A stretch of 64,000 bases of DNA from Lachnospiraceae bacterium A4 (GCA_000403215.2 KE159538.1:230527-294526); one strand, 5' to 3'; positions 50,314-58,840 are shown, numbered from the stretch's first letter. Made by a program: numbers and translations. Notes: a model not told the origin generated them from the letters alone.

Positions 50314-50691
50314 TTATACAGGCATTCCAACACTAACAGGTAATAATTCTTGCTTATTGTTAAAATCTACCATATAAAGCCCTTCTGAACCATCTGAACG
50401 CCTACAAAATCCATATGCTTCATTAGTCCATAAAGCACAATGTAACCGCTCTAAAATATATTCAATTCCATTCAATACAAATATTTCAGGATAATATAAT
50501 TCAAGTGTTGGAATATCCGTTTGTTTATCCTCATTTTCTGCCAATAACTGAGTACCGCTTATAGAAAAATCATTGAAATATTTCCGTGCCAGATGTAAAG
50601 CATAGTATGATGTGTCTCTGTTGTCCTTTTCATTCACATTTACATATGCCATTATATTGCTTCCAGCTTTAAATATTTTCCATGTATTCAT
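50314..50691 (-). CDS. Hypothetical protein, 125 aa
   Basis: ATG 50691 after AGGAGGATATATAATC. MNTWKIFKAGSNIMAYVNVN…; beta-rich with EGLYMVDFNNKQELLPV. No family. Confidence 0.6.
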   Translation of the reverse strand: MNTWKIFKAGSNIMAYVNVNEKDNRDTSYYALHLARKYFNDFSISGTQLLAENEDKQTDIPTLELYYPEIFVLNGIEYILERLHCALWTNEAYGFCRRSDGSEGLYMVDFNNKQELLPVSVGMPV

Positions 50692-50937
50692 GATTATATA
50701 TCCTCCTGACGTTCTTATTTATCTTATTTAAGGACTTAATGCAACGCACATACATTTTTGCATATGCGCTAATTTAAGGCTTTAAATAATCTTGTATGGT
50801 AGGTTCATCGTGGCGTTATCCCGACACCTTTATAACCGAATGGGCATGAGGATATTATTATTCTTTGCCATCGGTCACGACTCATTTAAACTTATCCAAG
50901 GTCTTGATAATGTCCTATCAAACAGTAGTTTCATTGC

Positions 50938-51168
50938 TTATCCAAACAACGGAATACATTTTCCCATTAATTCACTGTTATATGCTTCTCCGTTTACTGA
51001 ATTTTCATTATTTATGCTCTCCTGTAAATGCTGTTCGCAATATCCAGAAATTACCTTCACATCAATATAATTTCCAAGCGCCATTCTTTCTTTTGCGGTT
51101 ACATATCCATGCCATCCAACCGCTTTTTTTCCACATATAACGCAATTTTCAGTTTTTAAATGTTGCAT
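50938..51168 (-). CDS. Small Cys-containing protein
   Basis: 76 residues from ATG 51168 (GGAGGAAAAATA before it). ENCVICGKKAVGWHGYVTAKERM then YCEQHL look like a zinc knuckle. Common on clostridial plasmids. Unknown role. Confidence 0.65.
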   Translation of the reverse strand: MQHLKTENCVICGKKAVGWHGYVTAKERMALGNYIDVKVISGYCEQHLQESINNENSVNGEAYNSELMGKCIPLFG

Positions 51169-51206
51169 TATTTTTCCTCCCTCCATGAAATACACGATTT
51201 ATGCCT

Positions 51207-51383
51207 TTAATCTTCCATCAAAAAATCTATCTGATTTTTAATTTCTTCTACTACCACATTATAAGATATTGCATTTATAAATAGTTTCCGTGCAAGTGTT
51301 TTAGAAATTTCTCTTTCCTCTGCAATTTGATCTATCAAATAATCTGTCACTTGTTTTAATGTGAAATTTTCTAATTCCTTCAT
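51207..51383 (-). CDS. Small helical protein, 58 aa
   Basis: ATG 51383 after GGAGGTATAGTC. MKELENFTLKQVTDYLIDQI…, all-helical and acidic. Role unknown. Confidence 0.65.
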   Translation of the reverse strand: MKELENFTLKQVTDYLIDQIAEEREISKTLARKLFINAISYNVVVEEIKNQIDFLMED

Positions 51384-51421
51384 GACTATACCTCCATAAA
51401 AAACACAAATTTGTCATTACA

Positions 51422-51697
51422 CTAAAATGTCATAACCTTTTCCCGTGCCAGCAACAAAAATATCCCAAAAGGCAGTGCAACAAGTGAAAATGTTGCATCT
51501 CCATCCAATATAAACGGCGTTGCAATTCCGATAGCTGTCATTATTGCACCTGATAAACGTTGTTTCATATAATAAAGATGTTCTGTCCTCTGTCTGATTC
51601 TCCGTTTTGTTTCCCGGCGGTTATATTCTTTGAACCATTCTTCATAGGTATATACTGTTTCAATGGCTTCATATCCAATGCTATATATTACTCTCAT
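51422..51697 (-). CDS. Small membrane protein
   Basis: 91 residues: charged N-terminal half (WFKEYNRRETKRRIRQRTEHL) then two hydrophobic segments (AIMTAIGIATPFIL, SLVALPFGIFLLLA). Unknown role. Confidence 0.65.
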   Translation of the reverse strand: MRVIYSIGYEAIETVYTYEEWFKEYNRRETKRRIRQRTEHLYYMKQRLSGAIMTAIGIATPFILDGDATFSLVALPFGIFLLLAREKVMTF

Positions 51698-51754
51698 AAT
51701 TTTCTTTTGTCCTCCCTCTATCTATAATATTTTAGCGCAATTTATAAGCACTAC

Positions 51755-51792
51755 GAAACGGCTATAGCCTTATATTCTCCATAGCCGTTCTA
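51755..51792 (-). terminator. Minus-strand hairpin terminator
   Basis: AACGGCTAT/ATAGCCGTT stem just after the gene at 51798; weak T-run. Confidence 0.5.
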
Positions 51793-51797
51793 ACTGC

Positions 51798-52001
51798 CTA
51801 CAAAATTCCATCAAGCGGATTACACAACGCTTTCATTCCTTCATTAATTGTAATTAATCCGTGTTCTGTATTTTTCAAAATACGCTCTATGGTTTCCAGT
51901 GCCATATCTTTGTACTTTTTCTGCATCAATTCATTATCTACATAACTTTTCCGCTGTGCATTGGCATACTCTTTCATGTATCGTGGTATTGTGTTCATGT
52001 A
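51798..52001 (-). CDS. Small helical protein
   Basis: 67 residues from ATG 52001 (GAAGGGAAATAC before it): MNTIPRYMKEYANAQRKSYV…. Unknown role. Confidence 0.6.
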   Translation of the reverse strand, partial: YMNTIPRYMKEYANAQRKSYVDNELMQKKYKDMALETIERILKNTEHGLITINEGMKALCNPLDGIL

Positions 52002-52035
52002 TTTCCCTTCCTTCAAATTACAATTTTATTGATTG

Positions 52036-52226
52036 CTAACACCAGTTAAAAATTAATTGAGAAAACGACTTTTCCAATTCTTTAGAATTGCTACAAATAT
52101 AATCACCAATCATTTTCCCGTTTTGTATATGTTCCCTCTGTATTCTCCATCATTCGGATAAAAAGTAATGTCGATTTTATCAGCTTTCTTGTAATTGTCT
52201 CCATACCACATATCAATATTGATCAT
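52036..52226 (-). pseudogene. Frameshifted small gene
   Basis: ATG 52226 after GGAGGTGTAGGGC opens MINIDMWYGDNYKKADKIDIT… and stops at 52110 right after …YKTGK. The next frame continues MIGDYICSNSKELEKSFSQL to 52036. One missing A in the GGGAAAATG run (about 52114) accounts for it. Intact length about 63. Confidence 0.65.
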
Positions 52227-52229
52227 GCC

Positions 52230-52868
52230 CTACACCTCCACAACAAATTTTCTTTCTCCTGTCCATCCTGATTCTTTTAAAACCTTATCAGACACACCGA
52301 TTCTTGCAACAAGTTCACCATTTTCAATATAATAACTTGTATTATCGTATTTCTGATTGAATAAAATGCAAAATTCTTTCTTCATTTCTTCAACTTTTGC
52401 CCTGCGTCTTCTGGTCAAGTCTTCATCATAGTTGAATACATCACCGAAGTTGTACCCTTCAGAAGTGTTACATTTGTTAGTGTCCGCAAACACTCTATAA
52501 CCTGCAAGATTATCAAGCACAACAATTTCATCAAAATCAGCGTTGCAATACTGATTCACAAAAGCAGTTATATTTTCTTTTGTATACTCTACTTTTTCGA
52601 TTTCCTGATTGCGTTCACAGCTTAATCTTGACTTGTTGCAATCATCAATTTCCGGATCATCTGTGATATAAAAACATGCATCACAAGACAGATAATTAGG
52701 TTCTGAAACAACTTTTCCGTTTTTTTGCCGTGTATGCTTATATCCGCTTAAAAACTCAATATAGATTTTCTTTCCCTCTTTGTTTGTAAATGCCGTTCTA
52801 ATTCTGCAATTTTCTACATCATTACAAGGTACACATCCAGCACCTTCAAAATATAATGTTTTCTTCAT
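52230..52868 (-). CDS. Cys-rich hypothetical protein, 212 aa
   Basis: MKKTLYFEGAGCVPCNDVENC…, with further cysteines (LSCDACF, DDCNKSRLSC) that may bind metal. The last part is alpha/beta. Frequent on clostridial plasmids. Unknown role. Start overlaps the upstream stop (ATGA). Confidence 0.65.
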   Translation of the reverse strand: MKKTLYFEGAGCVPCNDVENCRIRTAFTNKEGKKIYIEFLSGYKHTRQKNGKVVSEPNYLSCDACFYITDDPEIDDCNKSRLSCERNQEIEKVEYTKENITAFVNQYCNADFDEIVVLDNLAGYRVFADTNKCNTSEGYNFGDVFNYDEDLTRRRRAKVEEMKKEFCILFNQKYDNTSYYIENGELVARIGVSDKVLKESGWTGERKFVVEV

Positions 52869-53032
52869 AGTTTTCTTTCCTCCATCTCTTTAATCTGTTT
52901 ATATACTTCTTCAGCGGTCATTCCTTCTTTTACACTTCCATCGTAAATATGATTTCCGTATTTTGTCACTTCGCACCATGTACCGCCTATGTAAATATGA
53001 TATCCATTGATTGTTTTATTAATTTCTGCCAT
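52865..53032 (-). CDS. Small protein, 55 aa
   Basis: MAEINKTINGYHIYIGGTWC…, ends EMEERKL; its stop overlaps the next ATG. Alpha/beta, unknown role. Confidence 0.65.
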   Translation of the reverse strand: MAEINKTINGYHIYIGGTWCEVTKYGNHIYDGSVKEGMTAEEVYKQIKEMEERKL

Positions 53033-53037
53033 AATCT

Positions 53038-53283
53038 TTATACCTCTGCTTTCTGAATCGGTTTCATAATGCTGTTTACTGCCTGGACTGCTCCATATAA
53101 CCAGCCATTAAGATAATCAATGTTGTAGCAATACTGTGTCCAGCTTCCTTGTTCTACTCTCTGTTTATCCGTAAAGATGTAAAATCCTTTTCCGTAATCT
53201 TCTTTTTCAATTTTGATATAGCCAAAATTAGCTATGTATGCGTTCAAATTATCTTTAATGATTTCTTTCTGTCTCTTTGTCAT
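53038..53283 (-). CDS. Small hypothetical protein
   Basis: 81 residues from ATG 53283 (ACGGTGGAAATT before it; 53292 also possible): MTKRQKEIIKDNLNAYIANF…. Unknown role. Confidence 0.6.
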   Translation of the reverse strand: MTKRQKEIIKDNLNAYIANFGYIKIEKEDYGKGFYIFTDKQRVEQGSWTQYCYNIDYLNGWLYGAVQAVNSIMKPIQKAEV

Positions 53284-53343
53284 AATTTCCACCGTTTAAC
53301 CTTCCTTAATGTTTTCTATATCTGTATTTACCTTTATGTATTT

Positions 53344-53451
53344 CTACTTTCTGATAAAAATAAGTGCCTCATTATCTGAAGCACTTACAACGACTACCGT
53401 TTTATAAATAACTTTTAAAATCTGATATTCTTTAAATGATACACGTTTCAT
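53344..53451 (-). CDS. 35-residue protein, paralogue of the one at 57909
   Basis: ATG 53451 after GGAGGAAAGAGAAAA. MKRVSFKEYQILKVIYKTVV… aligns end to end with the plus-strand 36-residue protein (MIKTVTYFEYQALKAIGKKI…): same length and spacing of FxEYQxLKxI and SDNEA/NDNTA. A hairpin (AAGTGC/GCACTT) near its end may terminate transcription. Confidence 0.6.
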   Translation of the reverse strand: MKRVSFKEYQILKVIYKTVVVVSASDNEALIFIRK

Positions 53452-53590
53452 TTTTCTCTTTCCTCCTTATTACACTCTGCATTATGGACTTGAGACTGTC
53501 TGAAAGTTGATCAGGATTCCAGGCTGCATTATAACAAGTAAGGCAGACGGTTTTATTTTCCATCTGCCTTTAAATATCCCTTTTATTGTC

Positions 53591-53977
53591 TCATGCCAAC
53601 ACACAATTATTTATATTTGTTCTCATTCCGTTATCGAGATACAAATAGTCTGCTTGCCATCTTCTATATCTATCATAAAACGGCTTTATCTCTTTTACTA
53701 TTGCAACCGTTCCAATGGGAACCTTACGCCCTTTAACAACTTTTATCTGGTCTCCTTCCTGAATGACTCCAGCTCTATGTAACCATAACCGACGCACATC
53801 TTTATTAATTGGCATATACCGATATATTTGCACCTCTTCATCCTGATCAAGTCTTATATCGTCTATATCCCATGTGATTTTTGTAAAAGATTCTTGTGTA
53901 TCCGGATTGTAAAATGTTCCAACGCATACACCGCCATTATTTTCTGCCACTTTGTAAAATCCATTGTAACTATTCAT
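53591..53977 (-). CDS. Hypothetical protein, 128 aa
   Basis: From ATG 53977 (AAGGGAGACTTTAAT before it): MNSYNGFYKVAENNGGVCVG…, beta-rich with GVIQEGDQIKVVKGRKVPIGTVAIVKEI, a KOW/SH3-like stretch. Common on plasmids. Unknown role. Confidence 0.65.
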   Translation of the reverse strand: MNSYNGFYKVAENNGGVCVGTFYNPDTQESFTKITWDIDDIRLDQDEEVQIYRYMPINKDVRRLWLHRAGVIQEGDQIKVVKGRKVPIGTVAIVKEIKPFYDRYRRWQADYLYLDNGMRTNINNCVLA

Positions 53978-54004
53978 ATTAAAGTCTCCCTTCAAATAAT
54001 TGTT

Positions 54005-54175
54005 TTATTGATTCAGGTTAGGACACAATCCTAAACCGCCATCAATGACAGGCACACGCCTAAAAGCGTTACGGTGTACGCAATCTTTATTATCGCACTG
54101 TGTACAGTCACATTTCTGAAATTCCTCATAACTCATTTTCCAGTTGGTATTGTTTTCAAAGTGTTCTTTCGTCAT
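54005..54175 (-). CDS. Small Cys-rich protein, 56 aa
   Basis: MTKEHFENNTNWKMSYEEFQ then KCDCTQCDNKDCVHRNAF and LGLCPN: five clustered cysteines, likely zinc binding. AAGGGAGAAAAAAGATATA upstream. Unknown role. Confidence 0.65.
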   Translation of the reverse strand: MTKEHFENNTNWKMSYEEFQKCDCTQCDNKDCVHRNAFRRVPVIDGGLGLCPNLNQ

Positions 54176-54195
54176 TATATCTTTTTTCTCCCTTC

Positions 54196-54387
54196 TTATC
54201 TCAAATAAATATCAATTTTCTTTTTCAGTTCTGAAAGCGTTCTTGCTGCATCAAATAAAGCGTTGTCTTCATCATCCGCATAAGCAGTATACACTATTGT
54301 ATCTTTCTTGATTGTTCCGTCTGCATTTTCTTCATATGATTTTTCGATTTCAAAACCTTTGTACGGTTTTAATAATTTAACTGTCAT
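54196..54387 (-). CDS. Small hypothetical protein
   Basis: 63 residues, MTVKLLKPYKGFEIEKSYEE…, alpha/beta. GGAAGGTATAACA upstream. Last gene before the large gene-free region. Confidence 0.6.
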   Translation of the reverse strand: MTVKLLKPYKGFEIEKSYEENADGTIKKDTIVYTAYADDEDNALFDAARTLSELKKKIDIYLR

Positions 54388-54439
54388 GTTGTTATACCTT
54401 CCTTTTCTTCTTACTTTTATTACTTATCCATACCCACAA

Positions 54440-55060
54440 AAGAGACTTTTCATTTGGTCTTGATCGACTACTTTTCAAAATCCCCGTTTGCTTTATTCCA
54501 GACAGAAACCACATATTTTTGCATTCATTCCTACTACTTGCTACTCAGGTACAAGCCTTTCACTTTTGCCCAGATGAACACTTATTTTCTGTGATATGCT
54601 AGACATGATGCACTTGTGGGACAGGATAAATAATAAATCTATGCCGTATATGTCAGGCAGCCAGACAGCGGCTTTTTAAGTTTACAGCTATAATATATAG
54701 CCTTCTTCCTTGTCGGGGGTTCGCCCGTTCAAGTTGTCGTTCTTCTGAAGGTATTCCTTGACCCTTTAACCTTCCCTTTTTCAGACATCACTATTATCGT
54801 TAATGCCCAACGGCGGTAATCATTGTAAGTGTGCTACCTGCTTTCACACAATGCCGGCACAATTTATTAATCGCATTGCCGATCTTGAGCGATCCGGGAA
54901 GTATCAGCCGTTCCCTTGCTTTTTGGGGTTCCTGGTTAACGTGTACTCTTCCCCAAACCGTCACGGGTAATTATTTTGTATCGCCACTCTAACGATATAG
55001 GGCACTTGCAAGGACTTATTCTTGTGGTGCCTTACAAGATTTTTGTTTTGGTTGTTCCGT
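54440..55060 (-). ncRNA. Candidate large structured RNA (part 1)
   Basis: About 620 bases, visibly more GC-rich than the flanks, with no gene on either strand. Complementary words are frequent, for example GGGGGTTCGCCC near 54714, GCCGGCAC/GTGCCGGC-type pairs near 54850 and AAGGCACCACAAG near 55010. Composition and lack of frames suggest a structured RNA rather than a decayed gene. Strand is inferred from the neighbouring RNA. Confidence 0.4.
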
Positions 55061-55074
55061 ACTAATGTAAAGAA

Positions 55075-55625
55075 AAAAGATACTAAACAATAGTATCTTG
55101 AAATCTGTTTTTTCTATATGTATTTATTATCCCGCTTTGTTATAAGTCCTTGTTGCTCATGTTAGCGGTCGGGAAAAGCTTTCTGATTGATTTACGTTTT
55201 CAATCTAGCGGTATTTTCAGTTACTTGTTACAATCTCATAGCAGATTTTCACATTCAATCCTTTGCTATACTAGGCGCTTTTCCTATGCCTCAAAGACAA
55301 GTTGTAGAAACCTTGCCCGCCTTCATCGGTCGCAATACTGCACAACGTTCGTTGTTGGTCTAATTCCGTGAAGTAGATTTTTTCTGATAAAATCTTATAA
55401 ATCAGACTTAAAAGTCATATGTAAAGGAATGGATAACGTGTCCTAATTCACGATCAATTTCTCAAATTAGAATCGGCTCAAATTGATAAGATGCTATGCT
55501 GCCCAGCGATATGAGTCGTGATGTCCAGCTCATACCAGTCTACCGTCTTATAGGCTATGCTATATACGGATTCGGTCGTCTTTCAAGCATACCATCGAGA
55601 ACCTATTTTATAATCACCTCCCAAT
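55075..55625 (-). ncRNA. Candidate large structured RNA (part 2) with terminator
   Basis: About 550 gene-free bases ending on the minus strand in AAGATACTATTGTTTAGTATCTT plus six T's (about 55100-55073), a clear terminator. Upstream has GGGAGGTGATTATAAA but no reading frame follows. The words around CAATACTGCAC (55333) recur at 49078. Large RNAs of this size (families such as ROOL or GOLLD) occur on phages and plasmids; I cannot assign a family. Confidence 0.45.
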
Positions 55626-55662
55626 TACTTTTTTGCTCTAAGGAATTTTTGTGTGAAAACAC

Positions 55663-55775
55663 TTGAAAAGCGAATAATGAAATGTTAGAATGATTAGTAC
55701 AATCACTTTTAAGTGTTTGGGTGAAAAGTCGGTGATTACTTTGGTCGGTAGCAACCGGCTTTTCGTATTTCCTTA
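55663..55775 (+). ncRNA. Short plus-strand RNA
   Basis: TTGAAA (55663-55668), 17 bases, TAGAAT (55686-55691). The RNA of about 75 bases ends in AAAAGTCGGT/ACCGGCTTTT (55724-55764). Antisense to the upstream end of the large RNA region. No reading frame. Confidence 0.6.
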
Positions 55776-55824
55776 ACTGTATTTATCTTACCACATTTAA
55801 AAATGATCGTCAATCGTTTTTTGT

Positions 55825-56052
55825 TTATTTTTTAAAATTATTTTCGATTACTATTTTTGCATCATAACCAATAATATTTAAAATCCTGTTTGCATCGTCA
55901 AGGGAAAAGTTCTTTTTACTCATTAAACGATTGAAATTTTGATTTGAAATACCCATTTTTTCAGACAACCATATCTTTTTAATACCGTTATCGTCTATTA
56001 TTTTTTCTATGGCTTGTGCAAGCTCTTGATTTGTTTTAATTGTCAATTTCAA
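55825..56052 (-). CDS. HTH protein
   Basis: 75 residues. GIKKIWLSEKMGISNQNFNRLMSKKNFSLDDANRIL is a Cro/CI-type helix-turn-helix with short wings. AGGGGGAATTGAA precedes the start. Possibly regulates the RNA region next to it. Confidence 0.75.
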   Translation of the reverse strand: MKLTIKTNQELAQAIEKIIDDNGIKKIWLSEKMGISNQNFNRLMSKKNFSLDDANRILNIIGYDAKIVIENNFKK

Positions 56053-56128
56053 TTCCCCCTATATCATAAAAGGGTGCTCAACTGATAGACCTTGCACCCT
56101 TTTTATTTGCTATTATTCAATTCTGTTT

Positions 56129-56320
56129 TTACTCTTTGATCTCGTCAATTTCTGTCAGGTTAACGCCGGAAACATTAAGTAATGCTTTTAAAGTTTGATA
56201 TTCTTTCTTTAATTCTGCATATGTTTCAGTGGCGTTTTCTTTTTTAGCTAATCTCATATACATTTGGATTTTTTTGAAATCATCAAGTGCAGTTTTTGTT
56301 ACTTCGATACCAGATGGCAT
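56129..56320 (-). CDS. Small helical protein
   Basis: 63 residues, MPSGIEVTKTALDDFKKIQM…; GGGAGGTGAATATAT upstream. Common on plasmids; unknown role. The region 56321-56614 holds a possible minus promoter (TATACT near 56376) and a plus-strand hairpin ACTACCC/GGGTAGT (56561-56582) but no gene. Confidence 0.6.
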   Translation of the reverse strand: MPSGIEVTKTALDDFKKIQMYMRLAKKENATETYAELKKEYQTLKALLNVSGVNLTEIDEIKE

Positions 56321-56560
56321 ATATATTCACCTCCCAATTATGAAACACATTGTTGTATCATATTTAGTATATCATAACTGGAATGCAAAGTCTATTAATT
56401 TTCTAACACTTCATTATTCACTTTCCAAGGTACACAATTGTTACTTCTTTTCGCCCTTCAGGTAATACACATTGTCTTGTGTAAGCACTTCATAAGGATT
56501 TATTGACACTATCATATAAAATGTTGTCCCTGTTGGATTTTAGGATTGTATTTCTATCCC

Positions 56561-56592
56561 GACTACCCTTGTTTGGGTAGTTTCGTCTTAAT
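56561..56592 (+). terminator. Hairpin terminator
   Basis: GACTACCC-TTGTTT-GGGTAGTTTCGTCTT on the plus strand. Probably ends another short plus-strand RNA starting near 56520; the promoter is unclear. Confidence 0.45.
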
Positions 56593-56614
56593 TTTCAAAG
56601 ACTCTTCAGGGGAT

Positions 56615-56935
56615 TTATTTTACTACTCTTGTACAGAAATAATAATTGTAACCGTCTTTATACTCTATTTCATCGGTATCTTTGTTTATTTGACTTGCAC
56701 CAAATACTTCTTCAACTTCTACGAAGAAACCGCCTTCACTGCCTTTTGGTGTGCAATTAAGTAAATCTATCGCATCCTGTTTACCTTTTGTCATGAATGT
56801 TTGAACTTCACATGGGCAAATATTTTTCATCAATCTTGCTATATCATGCATAACACCATTAAGCGTTTTTGCACTGCTATAGCCGTCTATAATTAGTGTT
56901 TCTGGTCTATCTATGATACCTACGAATGTTGTCAT
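56615..56935 (-). CDS. Hypothetical protein, 106 aa
   Basis: MTTFVGIIDRPETLIIDGYSSA…, alpha/beta with a CPCEVQTFMTKGKQDAIDLLNC segment. GGAGGACAAACACACC upstream. First gene of the leftward transcripts from the operator region. Confidence 0.6.
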   Translation of the reverse strand: MTTFVGIIDRPETLIIDGYSSAKTLNGVMHDIARLMKNICPCEVQTFMTKGKQDAIDLLNCTPKGSEGGFFVEVEEVFGASQINKDTDEIEYKDGYNYYFCTRVVK

Positions 56936-57000
56936 GGTGTGTTTGTCCTCCTTGTGTGGTTGTTTTTGTTTGGTTGTTTGTGTGACCTTGTAAGACTATG

Positions 57001-57135
57001 ATACACTTATTTCAAGTGTATGTCTATTGACTATATTACTAAATTATACACTTATTTTTTGTGTATAATGCACACTTGTTTTAAGTGTATATTATTTTAT
57101 ACCAATCTTATAACACCACACTTGAAATAAGTGCA
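57001..57135. promoter_or_regulatory. Operator array left of HTH gene (four sites)
   Basis: Palindromes of the type ACACTTnnnnnAAGTGT at 57001-57021, 57045-57067, 57070-57091 and 57117-57135. The last overlaps the -35 of the plus-strand promoter TTGAAA (57121-ish), 17 bases, TATGCT, which drives the HTH gene at 57174. Three more copies lie right of that gene. Confidence 0.85.
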
Positions 57136-57173
57136 TAAATGTGATATGCTAAAGAAAAAAGGAGATTGAAAAA

Positions 57174-57386
57174 ATGTTAAAATATAGAATTGATATATTA
57201 GAAGCTCTAAAAGAAAAAGGTTATACTTCTTATAAGATAAGAAAAGACAAATTAATTGGTGAAGCTCAACTAACCAAAATAAGAAATGGTGAAATAGCAA
57301 GTAAAGAAATACTTAATACGATATGTAAATTATTAAGCTGCCAGCCTGGCGATATATTAGAATATATAGAAAGCGATACTGAATAA
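57174..57386 (+). CDS. Cro/CI-type HTH regulator of the operator array
   Basis: 70 residues, MLKYRIDILEALKEKGYTSYKIRKDKLIGEAQLTKIRNGEIASKE… is a compact HTH protein (HTH_26 type). AAAAGGAGATTGAAAAA precedes ATG 57174. Being surrounded by seven copies of one palindrome, it very probably binds them, represses itself and controls the leftward genes and the rightward replication side. Confidence 0.85.
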   Translation: MLKYRIDILEALKEKGYTSYKIRKDKLIGEAQLTKIRNGEIASKEILNTICKLLSCQPGDILEYIESDTE

Positions 57387-57416
57387 TCTCAATAAGTAAA
57401 ATATTATATAATTTCC

Positions 57417-57508
57417 TATACACTTGTTTAAAGTGTGCATTATGCACTAAAAACAAGTGTATTTTTTATACCTTTTACCTATATACATACACCTATTTTA
57501 AGTGTATA
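57417..57508. promoter_or_regulatory. Operator array right of HTH gene (three sites)
   Basis: Sites at 57417-57439, 57443-57462 and 57486-57508, the last including a TATAAT at about 57504 that serves the rightward genes. Confidence 0.8.
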
Positions 57509-57535
57509 ATAGTCTTATCAACAAACAACAAAGCA

Positions 57536-57873
57536 CCTTGATAATTGAATAAAGGCTTTACACTCTTCTACAAAACCGCTATAATAAGTATATATCAATT
57601 AACAATCACATCAATCAAAAGGCGGTGACGATATGGAGGTATTGGAAATGTCAGATAAAGAACTAATCACAACAACTATTGATAGATATACCGACTTGCA
57701 ACAGATTAAAAAGGCAAATGGCGGTCACGAAAATGAAATGCTCGATTACCTCATTAAAGTGACTACTGCAAAGTTATCCTCTTTAGGCGTTAATGTTGAG
57801 GATATAACGCTTTAACAACTAAATAGCAACTCATAACTTAGAAAAGTGTAAAGTCTTTATTGAATTATCAAGG
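57536..57873. repeat. Inverted repeat flanking a small gene
   Basis: 57536-57564 and 57845-57873 are inverted copies matching at 27 of 29 positions. The right arm also belongs to a terminator, AAAGTGTAAAGTC/GACTTTACACTTT plus T's (57843-57888). Confidence 0.85.
57633..57815 (+). CDS. Small protein between inverted repeats
   Basis: 60 residues (a second ATG at 57648 with its own GGAGG is equally likely). MSDKELITTTIDRYTDLQQIK…, helical. The flanking inverted repeats could fold the message into a hairpin that encloses the gene. Unknown role. Confidence 0.65.
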   Translation: MEVLEMSDKELITTTIDRYTDLQQIKKANGGHENEMLDYLIKVTTAKLSSLGVNVEDITL

Positions 57874-57908
57874 ACTTTACACTTTTTTATTTTAGGAGGT
57901 CAACGACA

Positions 57909-58019
57909 ATGATCAAAACAGTTACATACTTTGAATATCAAGCATTAAAGGCAATCGGTAAGAAGATCACAGTGTTAAGAGCTAACGACAATACAGCAAC
58001 TATTGTTATAGGTAAGTAG
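57909..58019 (+). CDS. 36-residue protein, paralogue of the one at 53344
   Basis: AGGAGGTCAACGACA then ATG 57909; MIKTVTYFEYQALKAIGKKI…. Same family as the minus-strand copy at 53344. Unknown role. The following 200 bases (58020-58215) hold a possible reading frame without a start codon (…VVPRRQLNQLVGSAGK…), not annotated. Confidence 0.6.
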   Translation: MIKTVTYFEYQALKAIGKKITVLRANDNTATIVIGK

Positions 58020-58215
58020 ACAAAAAGCAATCACAAACATTCATCAATCAACAAACAATAATAACCATTAATCAATCACATTCAACCCAACAATCAGTTC
58101 TCTAAGCAAAGTAGTACCACGTCGGCAGTTGAATCAATTAGTTGGCAGTGCTGGAAAAGTAGCAAGAAACTGTTTAACAGGCTGGAGCAAGTTTAAGAAT
58201 AGGAGGTCATGAGAT

Positions 58216-58734
58216 ATGAAGTATTTTAACAATGTAAGCACACTTGAGGAGCTGAGACGACAGTACAAAGAGCTGCTCAAAAAGTATCACCCTGATAACC
58301 CACAAGGCAGTACAACCGCAACACAAGAAATCAATGCTGAATACGATAGACTGTTTAAGGTACTGAAAGATAAGCATGAAAACAAATCAGATAAGACGGC
58401 AGATAATACAGCTCATAAGCAGACAAGTTACAATGCTAACATGTACGACTGGGAAAATGATAGATCATTGCGTGAGGTGTTACAGAAGATTATCAACTTT
58501 GATGGAATTGAAATTGAGTTAGTCGGCGCATGGTTATGGGTGTCTGGTAATACATACAAATACAAGAAAGAACTGAAAGAAATCGGATTTAAGTGGGCAT
58601 CACAGAAAAAGATGTGGTACTGGAAATCAGAAGCATATCAAAAGAAAAGTCGCAAGTCATTGAGCATGGACGATATCAGAAACTATTACGGCAGTACAAA
58701 GGTATATACAGATACAAGGGTATTATTAGCGTGA
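58216..58734 (+). CDS. J-domain (DnaJ-like) protein
   Basis: 172 residues. LRRQYKELLKKYHPDNPQG (14-32) has the HPD tripeptide of J domains, here shortened. The C-terminal part, WLWVSGNTYKYKKELKEIGFKWASQKKMWYW, is a second conserved unit in mobile-element J proteins. May recruit host DnaK for replication; inference. AGGAGGTCATGAGAT precedes the start. Confidence 0.82.
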   Translation: MKYFNNVSTLEELRRQYKELLKKYHPDNPQGSTTATQEINAEYDRLFKVLKDKHENKSDKTADNTAHKQTSYNANMYDWENDRSLREVLQKIINFDGIEIELVGAWLWVSGNTYKYKKELKEIGFKWASQKKMWYWKSEAYQKKSRKSLSMDDIRNYYGSTKVYTDTRVLLA

Positions 58735-58840
58735 TTCAATTCGATTCAGTATGAACACAAGCACAATGTATCAGCGTAAAAAATAAGGGTGTAACCATAC
58801 GGAACGGCTACACACTAACATAAAGAAAGGAACTATAATT

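Noticed and set aside
55150-55371. 73-codon plus-strand frame in the large gene-free region
   Set aside because: No ribosome site, low-quality amino-acid composition, and it lies in the likely structured RNA.
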